Shown one piece after another: positions 1 to 7,128 of a DNA stretch of 14,729 nucleotides. Under the pieces are notes generated by a model, which was not told the DNA's origin, did not search any database, and saw nothing but the letters and a program-made list of their open reading frames with translations. Source of the stretch: Colimorpha sp045642445 (lineage in GTDB: Bacteria > Bacteroidota > Bacteroidia > Bacteroidales > P3); contig JAZUIX010000064.1 in assembly GCA_045642445.1 (NCBI GenBank), positions 1-14,729 of the forward strand, read 5' to 3'. Every line of letters begins with the position of its first letter. The first letter of the stretch is position 1. The translations under genes were made by a program, and so were the position numbers.

Positions 1-934
1 ATTTCTCATAATATTGCCGTGTCTTATTCTCACCCCACACCTGCTGCAACTTAAACTTTAACAATTGATGTGGTTTGAATACCATTTGGATCTGGTCTTG
101 ATATTTCTGAGCCACTTCCAACAATGCGTCACAGAAAACAAGAAAAGAACTTGTCAAAGCGCCTCCATCTATACTATGATGTGGTGCCCATATTATCTTT
201 TTTTTGTTAGTTGGCTGAGGTTTCCACACCGATTTTGGATGATAATCCTTTCGTAGAAATATTTCGGTTCCCGGATAGCCCGACACCACCATATTTGCCC
301 CCCCATTGCGCGCAACTCTCGCAGCAGTTTGCCTATGAATCTCTGTTTCCAAAAAATAGAGTCCCACAATATTATGAAAAATCAAATTATAATTCACCTG
401 TATCAGGTTCATAGTCGTAAAGCTATAGGGCACATAACAGGTTAAACAATCTTTGTAATGATACACATAATATGAATGAGGGAAATCCTTATATGGTGAT
501 GTGAAGAAAACGATGTCTGGATGATATGTTTTCTTTGGATCAAGCCATTTACCGCGACTGGCATCGTATGGAATTCTATACTCATATCCTTTCATTGCGA
601 CAAACTGCTCTGTTCGTTGCAACATTTTTTGAACTTCCTCATTAGAGAAGCCCTTATAAAAGGAGTATGGATATATTACAATATACGGATGATAGCGAGG
701 ATTATTACACATTGCTACAAACAGATCATCCACTTTCCACATTCCAGGCGTAGTAAGGAAAAATGCCACTTCGATCCTATCCTTACTCTTCAACCCATGT
801 GCGGCCTTTTGTTGACACCTCGAAAAATACTTCACGAACCATTTTGTCACTGGAGGGAAATGATTTCTCAGAAGGTCTTTATATTCCCAAAACAGACGGA
901 ACTTATAGGCAAAGGACTGGTCGAAATTCTTCAT
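1..934 (-). CDS. CDP-glycerol glycerophosphotransferase family protein (TagB/TagF-like), partial at window edge
   Basis: I translated this by hand. The ATG at 934 gives 311 open codons down to base 2, with no stop, so the C-terminal part lies outside the window. Visible family motifs are GYPGTE (residues 219-224), IIWAPHHS (247-254) and FKPH (286-289), as in poly(glycerol-phosphate) or CDP-glycerol glycerophosphotransferases, which move glycerol phosphate from CDP-glycerol to a lipid-linked or glycan acceptor at the inner face of the membrane. No N-terminal membrane segment is seen; the first 40 residues are basic and aromatic. The ATG overlaps the tagD stop in an ATGA junction, so the two are probably translationally coupled, matching supplier and user of CDP-glycerol. 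The acceptor (capsule, O-antigen or other) cannot be told. Family assignment is fairly sure; exact specificity is not. Confidence 0.83.
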   Translation of the reverse strand, partial: MKNFDQSFAYKFRLFWEYKDLLRNHFPPVTKWFVKYFSRCQQKAAHGLKSKDRIEVAFFLTTPGMWKVDDLFVAMCNNPRYHPYIVIYPYSFYKGFSNEEVQKMLQRTEQFVAMKGYEYRIPYDASRGKWLDPKKTYHPDIVFFTSPYKDFPHSYYVYHYKDCLTCYVPYSFTTMNLIQVNYNLIFHNIVGLYFLETEIHRQTAARVARNGGANMVVSGYPGTEIFLRKDYHPKSVWKPQPTNKKKIIWAPHHSIDGGALTSSFLVFCDALLEVAQKYQDQIQMVFKPHQLLKFKLQQVWGENKTRQYYEK

Positions 935-1359
935 AAGGCGTTGTTATTGTCGCGAAGTTTCAGCAACACTTGATTGATTAAGGTGCTGGATGTGCCCTTA
1001 GTGTAAGGGAAATAAACCAACTCGACACCTACAGAATTCATTTCGGCTTCGATCTTATTCCATTTCTCTGTACCCTTCCAATCATCTCCAACAAACATCT
1101 TATTGAAATGATATTTCTCCCAAGCCTCCATCTTGTTCATATTAATTTGAGGAACAGCCTCGTCAACGAATTTAATATTACGCACAATCTCGATGCGTTC
1201 CTCAAAAGGAATGACAGCATGTTTGCCTTTATACAGTACCAGATCGTCTACCGTCACTCCGACAATAAGATAATCACATTGTTCTTTTGCTCGGCGCAAT
1301 AAGTTGAGATGTCCTATATGGAAAAGGTCAAAAACACCTGTGGTGTAGCCAATAATCAT
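931..1359 (-). CDS. tagD: glycerol-3-phosphate cytidylyltransferase (TagD/TarD type)
   Basis: A 142-residue protein, about the usual length for TagD. It should make CDP-glycerol from CTP and glycerol 3-phosphate in the cytoplasm. The N-terminus runs straight into the nucleotidyltransferase fold: TTGVFDLFHIGH has the HxGH signature at residues 14-17, which binds the CTP phosphates. Near the C-terminus KGTSST takes the place of the second family motif (RTEGISTT in Gram-positive TagD). The start at 1359 lies 2 nt after the DUF362 stop, and the stop overlaps the next ATG by 4 nt, so this is a mid-operon gene. A related cytidylyltransferase acting on another small polyol phosphate is possible, but the downstream glycerophosphotransferase-family gene supports CDP-glycerol. 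Confidence 0.88.
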   Translation of the reverse strand: MIIGYTTGVFDLFHIGHLNLLRRAKEQCDYLIVGVTVDDLVLYKGKHAVIPFEERIEIVRNIKFVDEAVPQINMNKMEAWEKYHFNKMFVGDDWKGTEKWNKIEAEMNSVGVELVYFPYTKGTSSTLINQVLLKLRDNNNAL

Positions 1360-1361
1360 AG

Positions 1362-2585
1362 TTAGTTATTTATTTTAATTATATTCCAGGCTTCGGGCAA
1401 CAAAAAATCCTTATAACGAGATGGTGACAAAAAGAAATCCTGTTGCAAAACATTATCAATAAAGACTTGGAAAGAGTTGATGTCAAGATTATATTTTTGT
1501 ATGAAAAAATTCAGATATTTAATTTTATTCGGATCAAAACCCATATATCTTACTGCTACAATATCCGTATACAAAAGGTCATAACCTCCTAAAAGGACAT
1601 TGGCATGTTTGGAGGTAGGACAGAATGGGCCATGTCCTTCTCCTGCCATGATTCCATCAATAATAGTAAAATATTGGCGGTCTTTTGTCAACAAACTCTG
1701 ATACAGGTCGGCAACCATACGCCATATTGTATCATTACAAGGATGGGCTCCACGATGAGTCACCTTGGCATGTTGTGCTGCCATGTAACTCTTCATGTCG
1801 GGATATTCATCCCCCCCTGTTTCAGGTGTGCCAATACGCCAATGTACCAATTGATTCTTTTGCGTTATCGAGCCAACCAAGCCTTTTAAATTCAACGTAG
1901 CTCCAACCTTCTGATGTGTTTTCAACTTGGGAATCGAAATATATACATCAGCATCATATAAACTTTTTGAAAAAGTATATAACTGCGTTTCTTTGGTATG
2001 AGACGCAACTGTTTCCTCACGTTCATTAAACACGCCTCTAAACAAGGTCGAATCGACATCATACAGCAAACTATCCTTTCCCAAATTCACCTGTACTTCA
2101 CCCATTGGGTCGCCGCTTTGACGTGCCATTTTATCACGTTGTCCGTAATCTTTCAAATCCTTACATACCAAGGGGCGAAGGTCGTATATTTTGCATGGCA
2201 CCGTATACTTATCTTGAAGTTTTCTTATTCCGGTAAACCTCATAAGTTCTTCAAAATCGGCATCTATTGAAGGATTATCAGCTATAATGATTTCGCCTTC
2301 TCCATGTAATGCCTTAGCAACTCTGTCGGCTACAGCCTCAATAACTGCAGGGTGAGTAATAACACAATAAAGGTCATCTCGATGAGGGCACGATTCTCTC
2401 CAACGAGAAGCCACCCAATTGGGTTTGATAAATACGCGCATACCTGGTTTAATGATGTCTTTGAATGGGTTTAGAGGATCCAAACCCAAAGATGCCATCA
2501 AAGAATCAATAGCAGCATTTACTTGCGAAGGATGATAGCTATCCGCAGTGGCAATAGCCACTTTTTGAGGTCTATTATTATTCAT
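1362..2585 (-). CDS. DUF362 domain-containing protein
   Basis: A 407-residue cytoplasmic-looking protein with no signal peptide or membrane segment. It matches DUF362 by an early FIKPNWV-like segment (about residue 52), the IPKLKTH motif at about 218-224 followed by a glycine-rich NLKGLVG stretch, and DGIMAGEGHGP near 309. Some DUF362 proteins carry a ferredoxin-type 4Fe-4S domain. Here the cysteines are scattered and no CxxCxxC cluster is present, so it should not be called a ferredoxin. The biochemical role of the family is unknown to me. The start ATG overlaps the stop of the upstream asparagine-synthase-like gene (ATGA), and tagD follows after 2 nt. The tight packing suggests a shared pathway, probably glycan modification, but that is inference. 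Confidence 0.82.
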   Translation of the reverse strand: MNNNRPQKVAIATADSYHPSQVNAAIDSLMASLGLDPLNPFKDIIKPGMRVFIKPNWVASRWRESCPHRDDLYCVITHPAVIEAVADRVAKALHGEGEIIIADNPSIDADFEELMRFTGIRKLQDKYTVPCKIYDLRPLVCKDLKDYGQRDKMARQSGDPMGEVQVNLGKDSLLYDVDSTLFRGVFNEREETVASHTKETQLYTFSKSLYDADVYISIPKLKTHQKVGATLNLKGLVGSITQKNQLVHWRIGTPETGGDEYPDMKSYMAAQHAKVTHRGAHPCNDTIWRMVADLYQSLLTKDRQYFTIIDGIMAGEGHGPFCPTSKHANVLLGGYDLLYTDIVAVRYMGFDPNKIKYLNFFIQKYNLDINSFQVFIDNVLQQDFFLSPSRYKDFLLPEAWNIIKINN

Positions 2586-3616
2586 TTTTCTATTGAGTTC
2601 AAAAATCGTTCAAGGATGAAAATCATCCAACGTTGATCACCTTTCAATCCATCGGCACAATGAGGCAAAAACTCGGGTCGTGTGGGACCCTCCCAGTTTT
2701 GCAACCATTGGCTAACCGCTCTTGGCATGGGTATTTTGACAGGTTGCCCCATGTCTGGATATAGCTTGTTGAAAAGTTCCCTTAAAATATACTTTGTATC
2801 TCCTCGGCGAATACGATCATAATCTAATTCAAAATCCAAACGCATACGGTTGAATGGCGTGCAATATTTCACGCCTGCGGTCTCACAAGCATTGTGGTAT
2901 GTGTTGTTGGCTTCCAAATAAAAATAATGACGAATAAAACCATAGAAATCAATAAAGTCACCATTTCGATACTCTTCGAAAGGTTCCAATTCCCATTTTC
3001 CTTCTTTCAAGACTTTTGTCGGATCTAAATAAGAATACCGACTCACAAATTCTTTAAAAGTCCAATCCTTAGAAAGCAATCCATCCATTCCTCCAAAAAC
3101 AATATCCGCATTCTCTCCAAAAAGAAGATGAGTAACGCCATCAGCGTGAGCCTGTTTCGCCGCAGCAAAAATTTGTCCTTCAATACTGTGAATTGGCGAA
3201 CCTTTATGGCGCATCAAAATATCCGAATTAGTAACTAAATTCTCCCAAGTTATATCAATAACCTTGTTATTTAAGCCACAAATCTGTGCGTATTTTCCAG
3301 CCTGATCCGTCTCATCCAATGCTCCTGGAGCCACACAATGAAAAGTATATGTTGGGGTATCTTTGGGAACAAACTTGGCTAATATTGCCGAATCAATGCC
3401 TCCTGATAATGCCAATCCCAAACGTCCCCCTTGAGCAACTATACCATCAATATACTCACGAATTGAACGTTCTGTGTCTGCCAAATCTTTAATATGGCTT
3501 TCCTCTGTCGGAGGAACGAAGAAAAAAGGCCTGATGTCGTTGGCGAATGACTTTGTTTCGTCAGCGATATATCTATAAATCAAAAAAGAATTACAACAAT
3601 ACTTTCTGTCTACCAT
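2582..3616 (-). CDS. asparagine-synthase-related PP-loop ATP pyrophosphatase, lacking the glutaminase domain
   Basis: A 344-residue protein with the PP-loop SGGIDS at residues 71-76, preceded by a hydrophobic beta strand (RLGLAL). Further on comes GENADIVFGG, which corresponds to the G-E-G-x-D-E-x-F-G-G segment of asparagine synthase synthetase domains. Enzymes of this class activate a carboxylate as an acyl-AMP and pass it to an amine. The usual N-terminal glutamine-hydrolysing domain (about 200 residues, catalytic Cys2) is missing: only about 65 residues precede the PP-loop. It must therefore use free ammonia, another amine donor or a partner glutaminase. It is the first gene of the minus-strand operon and overlaps the DUF362 gene by 4 nt. 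Amidation of a uronic acid or similar glycan carboxylate would fit the neighbours, but the substrate is not visible. Confidence 0.8.
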   Translation of the reverse strand: MVDRKYCCNSFLIYRYIADETKSFANDIRPFFFVPPTEESHIKDLADTERSIREYIDGIVAQGGRLGLALSGGIDSAILAKFVPKDTPTYTFHCVAPGALDETDQAGKYAQICGLNNKVIDITWENLVTNSDILMRHKGSPIHSIEGQIFAAAKQAHADGVTHLLFGENADIVFGGMDGLLSKDWTFKEFVSRYSYLDPTKVLKEGKWELEPFEEYRNGDFIDFYGFIRHYFYLEANNTYHNACETAGVKYCTPFNRMRLDFELDYDRIRRGDTKYILRELFNKLYPDMGQPVKIPMPRAVSQWLQNWEGPTRPEFLPHCADGLKGDQRWMIFILERFLNSIEK

Positions 3617-3698
3617 TTTGTCACTTTTTTTGAGTCAACTCAAATATTACCAATTCTCAATCAAATATTTAGATAATACATATTATTTTTTTGTTATG

Positions 3699-3706
3699 CA
3701 AAAATA
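3699..3706 (-). promoter_or_regulatory. putative -7 box (TATTTTTG) of the glycan operon
   Basis: Reading the minus strand, 3706-3699 is TATTTTTG, matching the Bacteroidota primary sigma factor -7 consensus TAnnTTTG. It lies about 83 nt before the ATG at 3616. No clear -33 TTTG is found at the expected spacing, so this rests on one box in an AT-rich region. Confidence 0.4.
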
Positions 3707-3793
3707 CAAATTTTATTTGACATACTTAATATAACTATCAGCAAAAAATATTTTTTTTGAAAAAAATTATCAATGTATATCAAATAAAATATG

Positions 3794-3801
3794 TATTTTT
3801 G
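3794..3801 (+). promoter_or_regulatory. putative -7 box (TATTTTTG) immediately before the secreted-protein gene
   Basis: TATTTTTG followed by CA matches TAnnTTTG. It ends only 4 nt before the ATG at 3806, so if used the mRNA would have almost no 5' leader. It also overlaps the alternative ATG at 3791, which argues for the 3806 start. No good -33 box is visible. Confidence 0.45.
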
Positions 3802-3805
3802 CATC

Positions 3806-6172
3806 ATGAAAAAAATAATAATCATCATTATAGCATTATTTTGTTGTCTTGTTTCTCAAGCTCAAATAACCTCCACACGTGGCACTGATTTTTGGTGCAC
3901 CTTTTTGGCAACCAATGACACTATCAATCAAAACCAATTAAGTATACTAGCCACTACTGAGGCGGCATGTACTGTTACCATTACAAACCCGTACACATTA
4001 TGGAGCCAGACAATGCCTATTGCCGCACACTCTTCTCATACTTTTCAAATCCCAATGTCTCAAGCCTACAACTTCCGCAGCGAACAAGTTGTTCATAAAG
4101 GGCTTCATATAACTTCCTCCGACTCTATTACCTTATTTATGATCACACAAGAAAATAATGCCAACTTAGATATAGCCAATGTCATCCCCACCGAACATTT
4201 ACGTTCCGATTACATGATTCAGACTTTTCCCACAAACCGATTCAGCAGCATCTTTTCTGTTGTTGCCACTCAAGACAATACAAATATTGACATCTTATTG
4301 AACGGACCAACATTGGGAGGTTCCCCTTCTGGCTCAACACTCCATATCGCACTACCCCATGCTGGAGACGTATATTCCGTAAAAGGACTCACTACAGGCA
4401 CTCTCTCGGGCACAAGAATTACCGCTCAAGGTGGCAAAAAAATTGGAGTTTTCCATGGCGATGTTTGCGCTTATATTCCTTCTTATACTTATGGATGCAC
4501 TTGTGACCATCTCATTGAGCAAGCCCCTCCAACCGATTTTTGGGGAACCGAGTTCCTTGTCTCAGGATCGAATACAAACAATGACTTCGACCGAGTACTC
4601 ATCACATCTCTTGATAACAATTGCCAAATAACCATTAATGGTAACCATGTCTCCACATTGGCATCAGGGGCCACTTATCAATACCAAATGTCTTCGCCTA
4701 CAGCTGTTGACCATATTCAAACATCTGGACGTGTCATTGTAAACATTTATTTCCCCAGCACTTTCTTGACTGGAATTGGCGACCCATCCATGACAACTAT
4801 CTGTCCCACGGACCAAAGCATCAAACACATACAATTTGACGCCATTCAAGCCACAGGTATAAACTACCACATGGTCAACATCATTTGTGATACCGCCACC
4901 AAACGTTTCATTCGTATTGATGGAAACCCTATCACCCAATTTCAATCCATCAGCAACGCCCCTCAATACGCATTGGCAAGATTAAACATTAACGGAGGAT
5001 ACCATACTATAGATGATTTAGGTGGCAATGGCTTCATTGCTTATCTTTATGGAAAAGGACCTCACATCAGTTATGGATATATTGTAGGTACTGCTTTTCG
5101 CTATTTGGGCAAACCCGACCTCCTGGTCGATAACATCCATGCCAAGAACCATCCCGAAGGATTTGATGTATGCCTCGGCGACACGGTCAATTTTTCTATT
5201 GCCGGAAATATCGCTTTAGACACCGTTATGTGGGATTTCGGCAACAATGAGTCTTCCTCGGAAAATCCGACTTCCTACTGCTATAGGGACGACACTTCCA
5301 GCTACAATGTCTCGGTCCGCATCGTTTACACCCCCGACACCAACTACCCCTCCTTCAAAACCGTAGACACCCTTCACACAACCATCCACGTCCACCCCAC
5401 CTACAATTTCTCTACCAGCGACACCATAGTGCAGAACCAACTCCCTTGGACCCACAATACCCATACTTTCACCAGCGCATGCGACAATTTCACATTCCAA
5501 AACCAAACCCATTTCGGATGCGACAGCATAGAGCGCTACAGCCTTTTTGTGTGGAAGAACGACACCACACGTTTCGACACCATCATCTGCGACACCATTC
5601 TCCCCTTTACTTGGAACGGATTCACTTTTGAAGGGCCCGGCTCCCAAAACGAGCTTTTGCAAAACTCTCATGGGGCCGACAGCCTCATCATCTACTCCCT
5701 CGACACCATCACCTGCACCATTCCCACGACATACGCTTATTTTGACACCACCGTCTGCGACACCCTGCTGCCCTTCCTCTGGCACGACACCCTATTCAAT
5801 ATCCCCAAATCCTACATCATCAAGACCCGCAATGTTGAAGGAGGCGACAGTATCGTCACCCTCACCCTCGATACCATGCACTGCAGCCTCTATCACCCTC
5901 AAATATGGGTGCCAAACGTTTTCACCCCCGAAAACGACATCAACCAAGCTTTCAAGATATACTACAAAGACCTCATCGAAGCCTCGGTAGTCATATATCA
6001 GCGCTGGGGCGACTTCGTCACACGCTTCGACGCTCTCACCGAAAGTTGGGACGGCACCAAGAACGGCATCCCGTGCCAGCAAGGAGCCTACGTCTATCAT
6101 ATCACATACCGCACCATGGAACACCCCAAAGAGGTGAAAACCCTCTTCGGATCCATTCTGCTGCTCCGTTGA
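3806..6172 (+). CDS. secreted T9SS type B cargo: IgGFc-binding-like head, PKD-like domain, repeats, gliding-associated C-terminal domain
   Basis: A 788-residue secreted surface protein. The start at 3806 is preferred over an in-frame ATG at 3791 because it begins directly with a signal peptide (MKK, an isoleucine run, then a small-residue cleavage region ending SQAQ). The head opens with STRGTDFWCTF and resembles the IgGFc-binding protein N-terminal domain (about residues 22-440), often found in adhesin-like proteins. A PKD-like domain follows (about 455-530; MWDFGNNESSSENP). Then come three related segments of about 50 residues (535-697), each with a CDTxLPFxW-like core. The last 90 residues (IWVPNVFTP from about 700, then RWGD and WDG) are the CHU_C/gliding-motility-associated type B sorting domain, which directs T9SS export and surface retention. 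No partner gene adjoins it. Ligand unknown. Base composition changes inside the gene near 5100. Confidence 0.85.
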   Translation: MKKIIIIIIALFCCLVSQAQITSTRGTDFWCTFLATNDTINQNQLSILATTEAACTVTITNPYTLWSQTMPIAAHSSHTFQIPMSQAYNFRSEQVVHKGLHITSSDSITLFMITQENNANLDIANVIPTEHLRSDYMIQTFPTNRFSSIFSVVATQDNTNIDILLNGPTLGGSPSGSTLHIALPHAGDVYSVKGLTTGTLSGTRITAQGGKKIGVFHGDVCAYIPSYTYGCTCDHLIEQAPPTDFWGTEFLVSGSNTNNDFDRVLITSLDNNCQITINGNHVSTLASGATYQYQMSSPTAVDHIQTSGRVIVNIYFPSTFLTGIGDPSMTTICPTDQSIKHIQFDAIQATGINYHMVNIICDTATKRFIRIDGNPITQFQSISNAPQYALARLNINGGYHTIDDLGGNGFIAYLYGKGPHISYGYIVGTAFRYLGKPDLLVDNIHAKNHPEGFDVCLGDTVNFSIAGNIALDTVMWDFGNNESSSENPTSYCYRDDTSSYNVSVRIVYTPDTNYPSFKTVDTLHTTIHVHPTYNFSTSDTIVQNQLPWTHNTHTFTSACDNFTFQNQTHFGCDSIERYSLFVWKNDTTRFDTIICDTILPFTWNGFTFEGPGSQNELLQNSHGADSLIIYSLDTITCTIPTTYAYFDTTVCDTLLPFLWHDTLFNIPKSYIIKTRNVEGGDSIVTLTLDTMHCSLYHPQIWVPNVFTPENDINQAFKIYYKDLIEASVVIYQRWGDFVTRFDALTESWDGTKNGIPCQQGAYVYHITYRTMEHPKEVKTLFGSILLLR
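5411..5893 (+). repeat. three degenerate repeats of about 50-55 residues inside the type B cargo
   Basis: Three successive protein segments share a layout: a D-T-x-[VI] opening, [LI]LPF or LPW plus an aromatic, a glycine- or asparagine-rich middle, then DSI or DSL and a strand ending near an acidic or cysteine residue. Approximate spans are 5411-5570, 5566-5720 and 5722-5893. The second and third are clearest, both containing CDTxLPFxW. Such modules are common stalk elements in Bacteroidota surface proteins; the first copy is weakly conserved. Confidence 0.55.
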
Positions 6173-6175
6173 AGA

Positions 6176-6192
6176 AGCCCTGAGGCTCTTTT
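6176..6192 (+). terminator. weak hairpin with short T run after the type B cargo gene
   Basis: AGCC (6176-6179), loop CTGA, GGCT (6184-6187), then CTTTT, starting 4 nt past the stop codon. The stem is only 4 bp, so it is a weak intrinsic terminator at best. A second hairpin (6198-6209 pairing with 6221-6230, CCTTAT/ATAAGG plus TCCT/AGGA with a 2-nt bulge) follows and may contribute. Confidence 0.35.
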
Positions 6193-6225
6193 CATTCCCT
6201 TATAATCCTATTTTGAAAAAAGGAA

Positions 6226-6239
6226 TAAGGTTAACCTTA
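6226..6239. repeat. 14-bp perfect palindrome TAAGGTTAACCTTA
   Basis: TAAGGTT and AACCTTA are exact reverse complements with no spacer, in the convergent intergenic region between the secreted-protein gene and the IspD-family gene. It could be a protein-binding site or part of a bidirectional terminator. It also overlaps the right arm of the hairpin at 6198-6230. Confidence 0.6.
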
Positions 6240-6243
6240 CCCT

Positions 6244-6368
6244 CGCTGTGATTCCCTTCTCCTTCCGATATGGTTCCGATATGATTCCGATATATTTCCG
6301 ACTCCTTATATCGGAACCATACCGGAGGCATATCGGAGGCATATCGGAAGCATATCGGAAGCACAGCG
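6244..6368. repeat. long hairpin built from 11-bp units (TTCCGATATnn / inverse)
   Basis: Left-arm units TTCCGA(TAT) begin at 6263, 6274, 6285 and 6296, spaced exactly 11 bp. Right-arm T/CCGG cores begin at 6311, 6322, 6333, 6344 and 6355, again spaced 11 bp. Every pair is symmetric about position 6306: 6296-6301 with 6311-6316, 6285-6293 with 6319-6327 (2 mismatches), 6274-6282 with 6330-6338 (1 mismatch), 6263-6271 with 6341-6349 (perfect), and outer arms CGCTGTG 6244-6250 with CACAGCG 6362-6368 (perfect). Degenerate units continue to 6404 (CTCCGAAG at 6386 and 6397), ending 3 bp short of the IspD-family stop codon. It could act as a bidirectional terminator, an mRNA-stabilising 3' structure or a REP-like element. 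The arrangement is directly visible; the function is not. Confidence 0.75.
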
Positions 6369-6377
6369 AAGGATCAA

Positions 6378-6390
6378 CGGAGAAGCTCCG
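6378..6390 (-). terminator. short hairpin just downstream of the IspD-family stop
   Basis: CGGAG (6378-6382), loop AAG, CTCCG (6386-6390), lying 18 nt after the stop of the minus-strand gene. There is no T run behind it, so any termination would have to involve the larger hairpin that follows. Confidence 0.3.
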
Positions 6391-6407
6391 AAGAAACTCC
6401 GAAGGTG

Positions 6408-7109
6408 CTACAAGTCTTCCTTGAAGGTTATTTTTCGGTTGGATTCCTCGCCTTCTACTACGCAGACTTTGATGCCCGGGAGGTAGTGGCGCACTACACC
6501 GCAATCGTCGGTGGCTCTGAATTGGGGATCTTGCAGGGCCCGTTGATAGGCATCGCGTATCAGGGGAAGGCGGAAGGCCTGCGGGGTTTGGGCTCGCCAC
6601 ATGGTGGGGCGCTCGGGTATGCGGCTGATGAAATGGGAGGTGAGGGGCGAGAAATGGGCATCGGTGGGGATGTCAAGTCGCACTTCCCAAACGGTGTCGG
6701 TGCTCGGGATTCCCACGCCCACGGCTTCGTGTTCCTTGAGGGCTTCCGCAACACGGGCAATGATGGCTTGCGACACAAAGGGTCGTGCGGCATCGTGAAG
6801 TATCAGATTGGTATCGTCGGGGTAGTCGATATACTCCATGATGGCATTGAGGCTGGACATGTATCGCTCGCTCCCGCCGGGGATTACTTTCTGCACTTTG
6901 TGCCAGCTGTTTGCCGACACAAGTTGCCGCATATATTCCATCCATTCGGGGTGCACAACAACGGCCACTTGGTCGATACTTTCGGCTGCTTCGAAGGCAT
7001 CGATGCTGCGCTCTATGACGCTGCGTCCTTCTATGTCCAAAAATTGCTTGGGTTTGTCGGCCCCCATGCGGCTTCCTGTGCCCCCTGCGAGTATGACTGC
7101 TATGTTCAT
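6408..7109 (-). CDS. ispD: IspD/TarI-family cytidylyltransferase
   Basis: A 233-residue protein of the usual IspD length. The nucleotide-binding loop LAGGTGSRMGADKPKQF occupies residues 7-23, HDAARPF is at 105-111, and the C-terminal part has MWRAQTPQAF and a TDDCG segment. IspD transfers CMP to 2-C-methyl-D-erythritol 4-phosphate in the non-mevalonate isoprenoid pathway. The close relative TarI does the same with ribitol 5-phosphate for surface polymers. The LAGGTGSRMG loop looks more TarI-like than the AGGKGLRMGG form I associate with housekeeping Bacteroides IspD, so a surface-glycan role is possible. It lies 19 nt downstream of a small membrane protein, probably in the same transcript. 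The stop sits 3 bp from the 11-bp repeat array. The family is sure; the substrate is not. Confidence 0.85.
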   Translation of the reverse strand: MNIAVILAGGTGSRMGADKPKQFLDIEGRSVIERSIDAFEAAESIDQVAVVVHPEWMEYMRQLVSANSWHKVQKVIPGGSERYMSSLNAIMEYIDYPDDTNLILHDAARPFVSQAIIARVAEALKEHEAVGVGIPSTDTVWEVRLDIPTDAHFSPLTSHFISRIPERPTMWRAQTPQAFRLPLIRDAYQRALQDPQFRATDDCGVVRHYLPGIKVCVVEGEESNRKITFKEDL

Positions 7110-7128
7110 GATGGGTTTGATAGGGGCA

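Larger units (their letters stand above)
3617..3805. promoter_or_regulatory. AT-rich divergent promoter region
   Basis: About 190 bp separate the divergent minus-strand glycan operon and the plus-strand secreted protein. The stretch is very AT-rich with long A and T runs (for example 3751-3767), as expected for divergent Bacteroidota promoters. I see no other gene in it. One -7-like box is visible for each direction (separate entries); convincing -33 TTTG boxes at 19-21 bp spacing are not. Confidence 0.5.

Noticed and set aside
521..973. 150-codon plus-strand open frame
   Set aside because: It lies antisense to the glycerophosphotransferase gene, whose minus-strand translation carries clear family motifs. 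The plus-strand product has no recognisable features.
5216..6124. minus-strand frames of 189 and 110 codons opposite the type B cargo
   Set aside because: Both are Val/Gly/Asp-rich products antisense to a region encoding a recognisable PKD and sorting domain.
6244..6404. CRISPR array
   Set aside because: The 11-bp units are contiguous, with no unique spacers, and they invert about a centre. No cas genes are present.
6208..6600. 130-codon minus-strand frame across the 11-bp repeat
   Set aside because: It starts inside the IspD-family gene in another frame and then reads the hairpin array. Translated repeats such as RYASDM and RYGSDI are by-products of an 11-bp DNA repeat, not a protein design.
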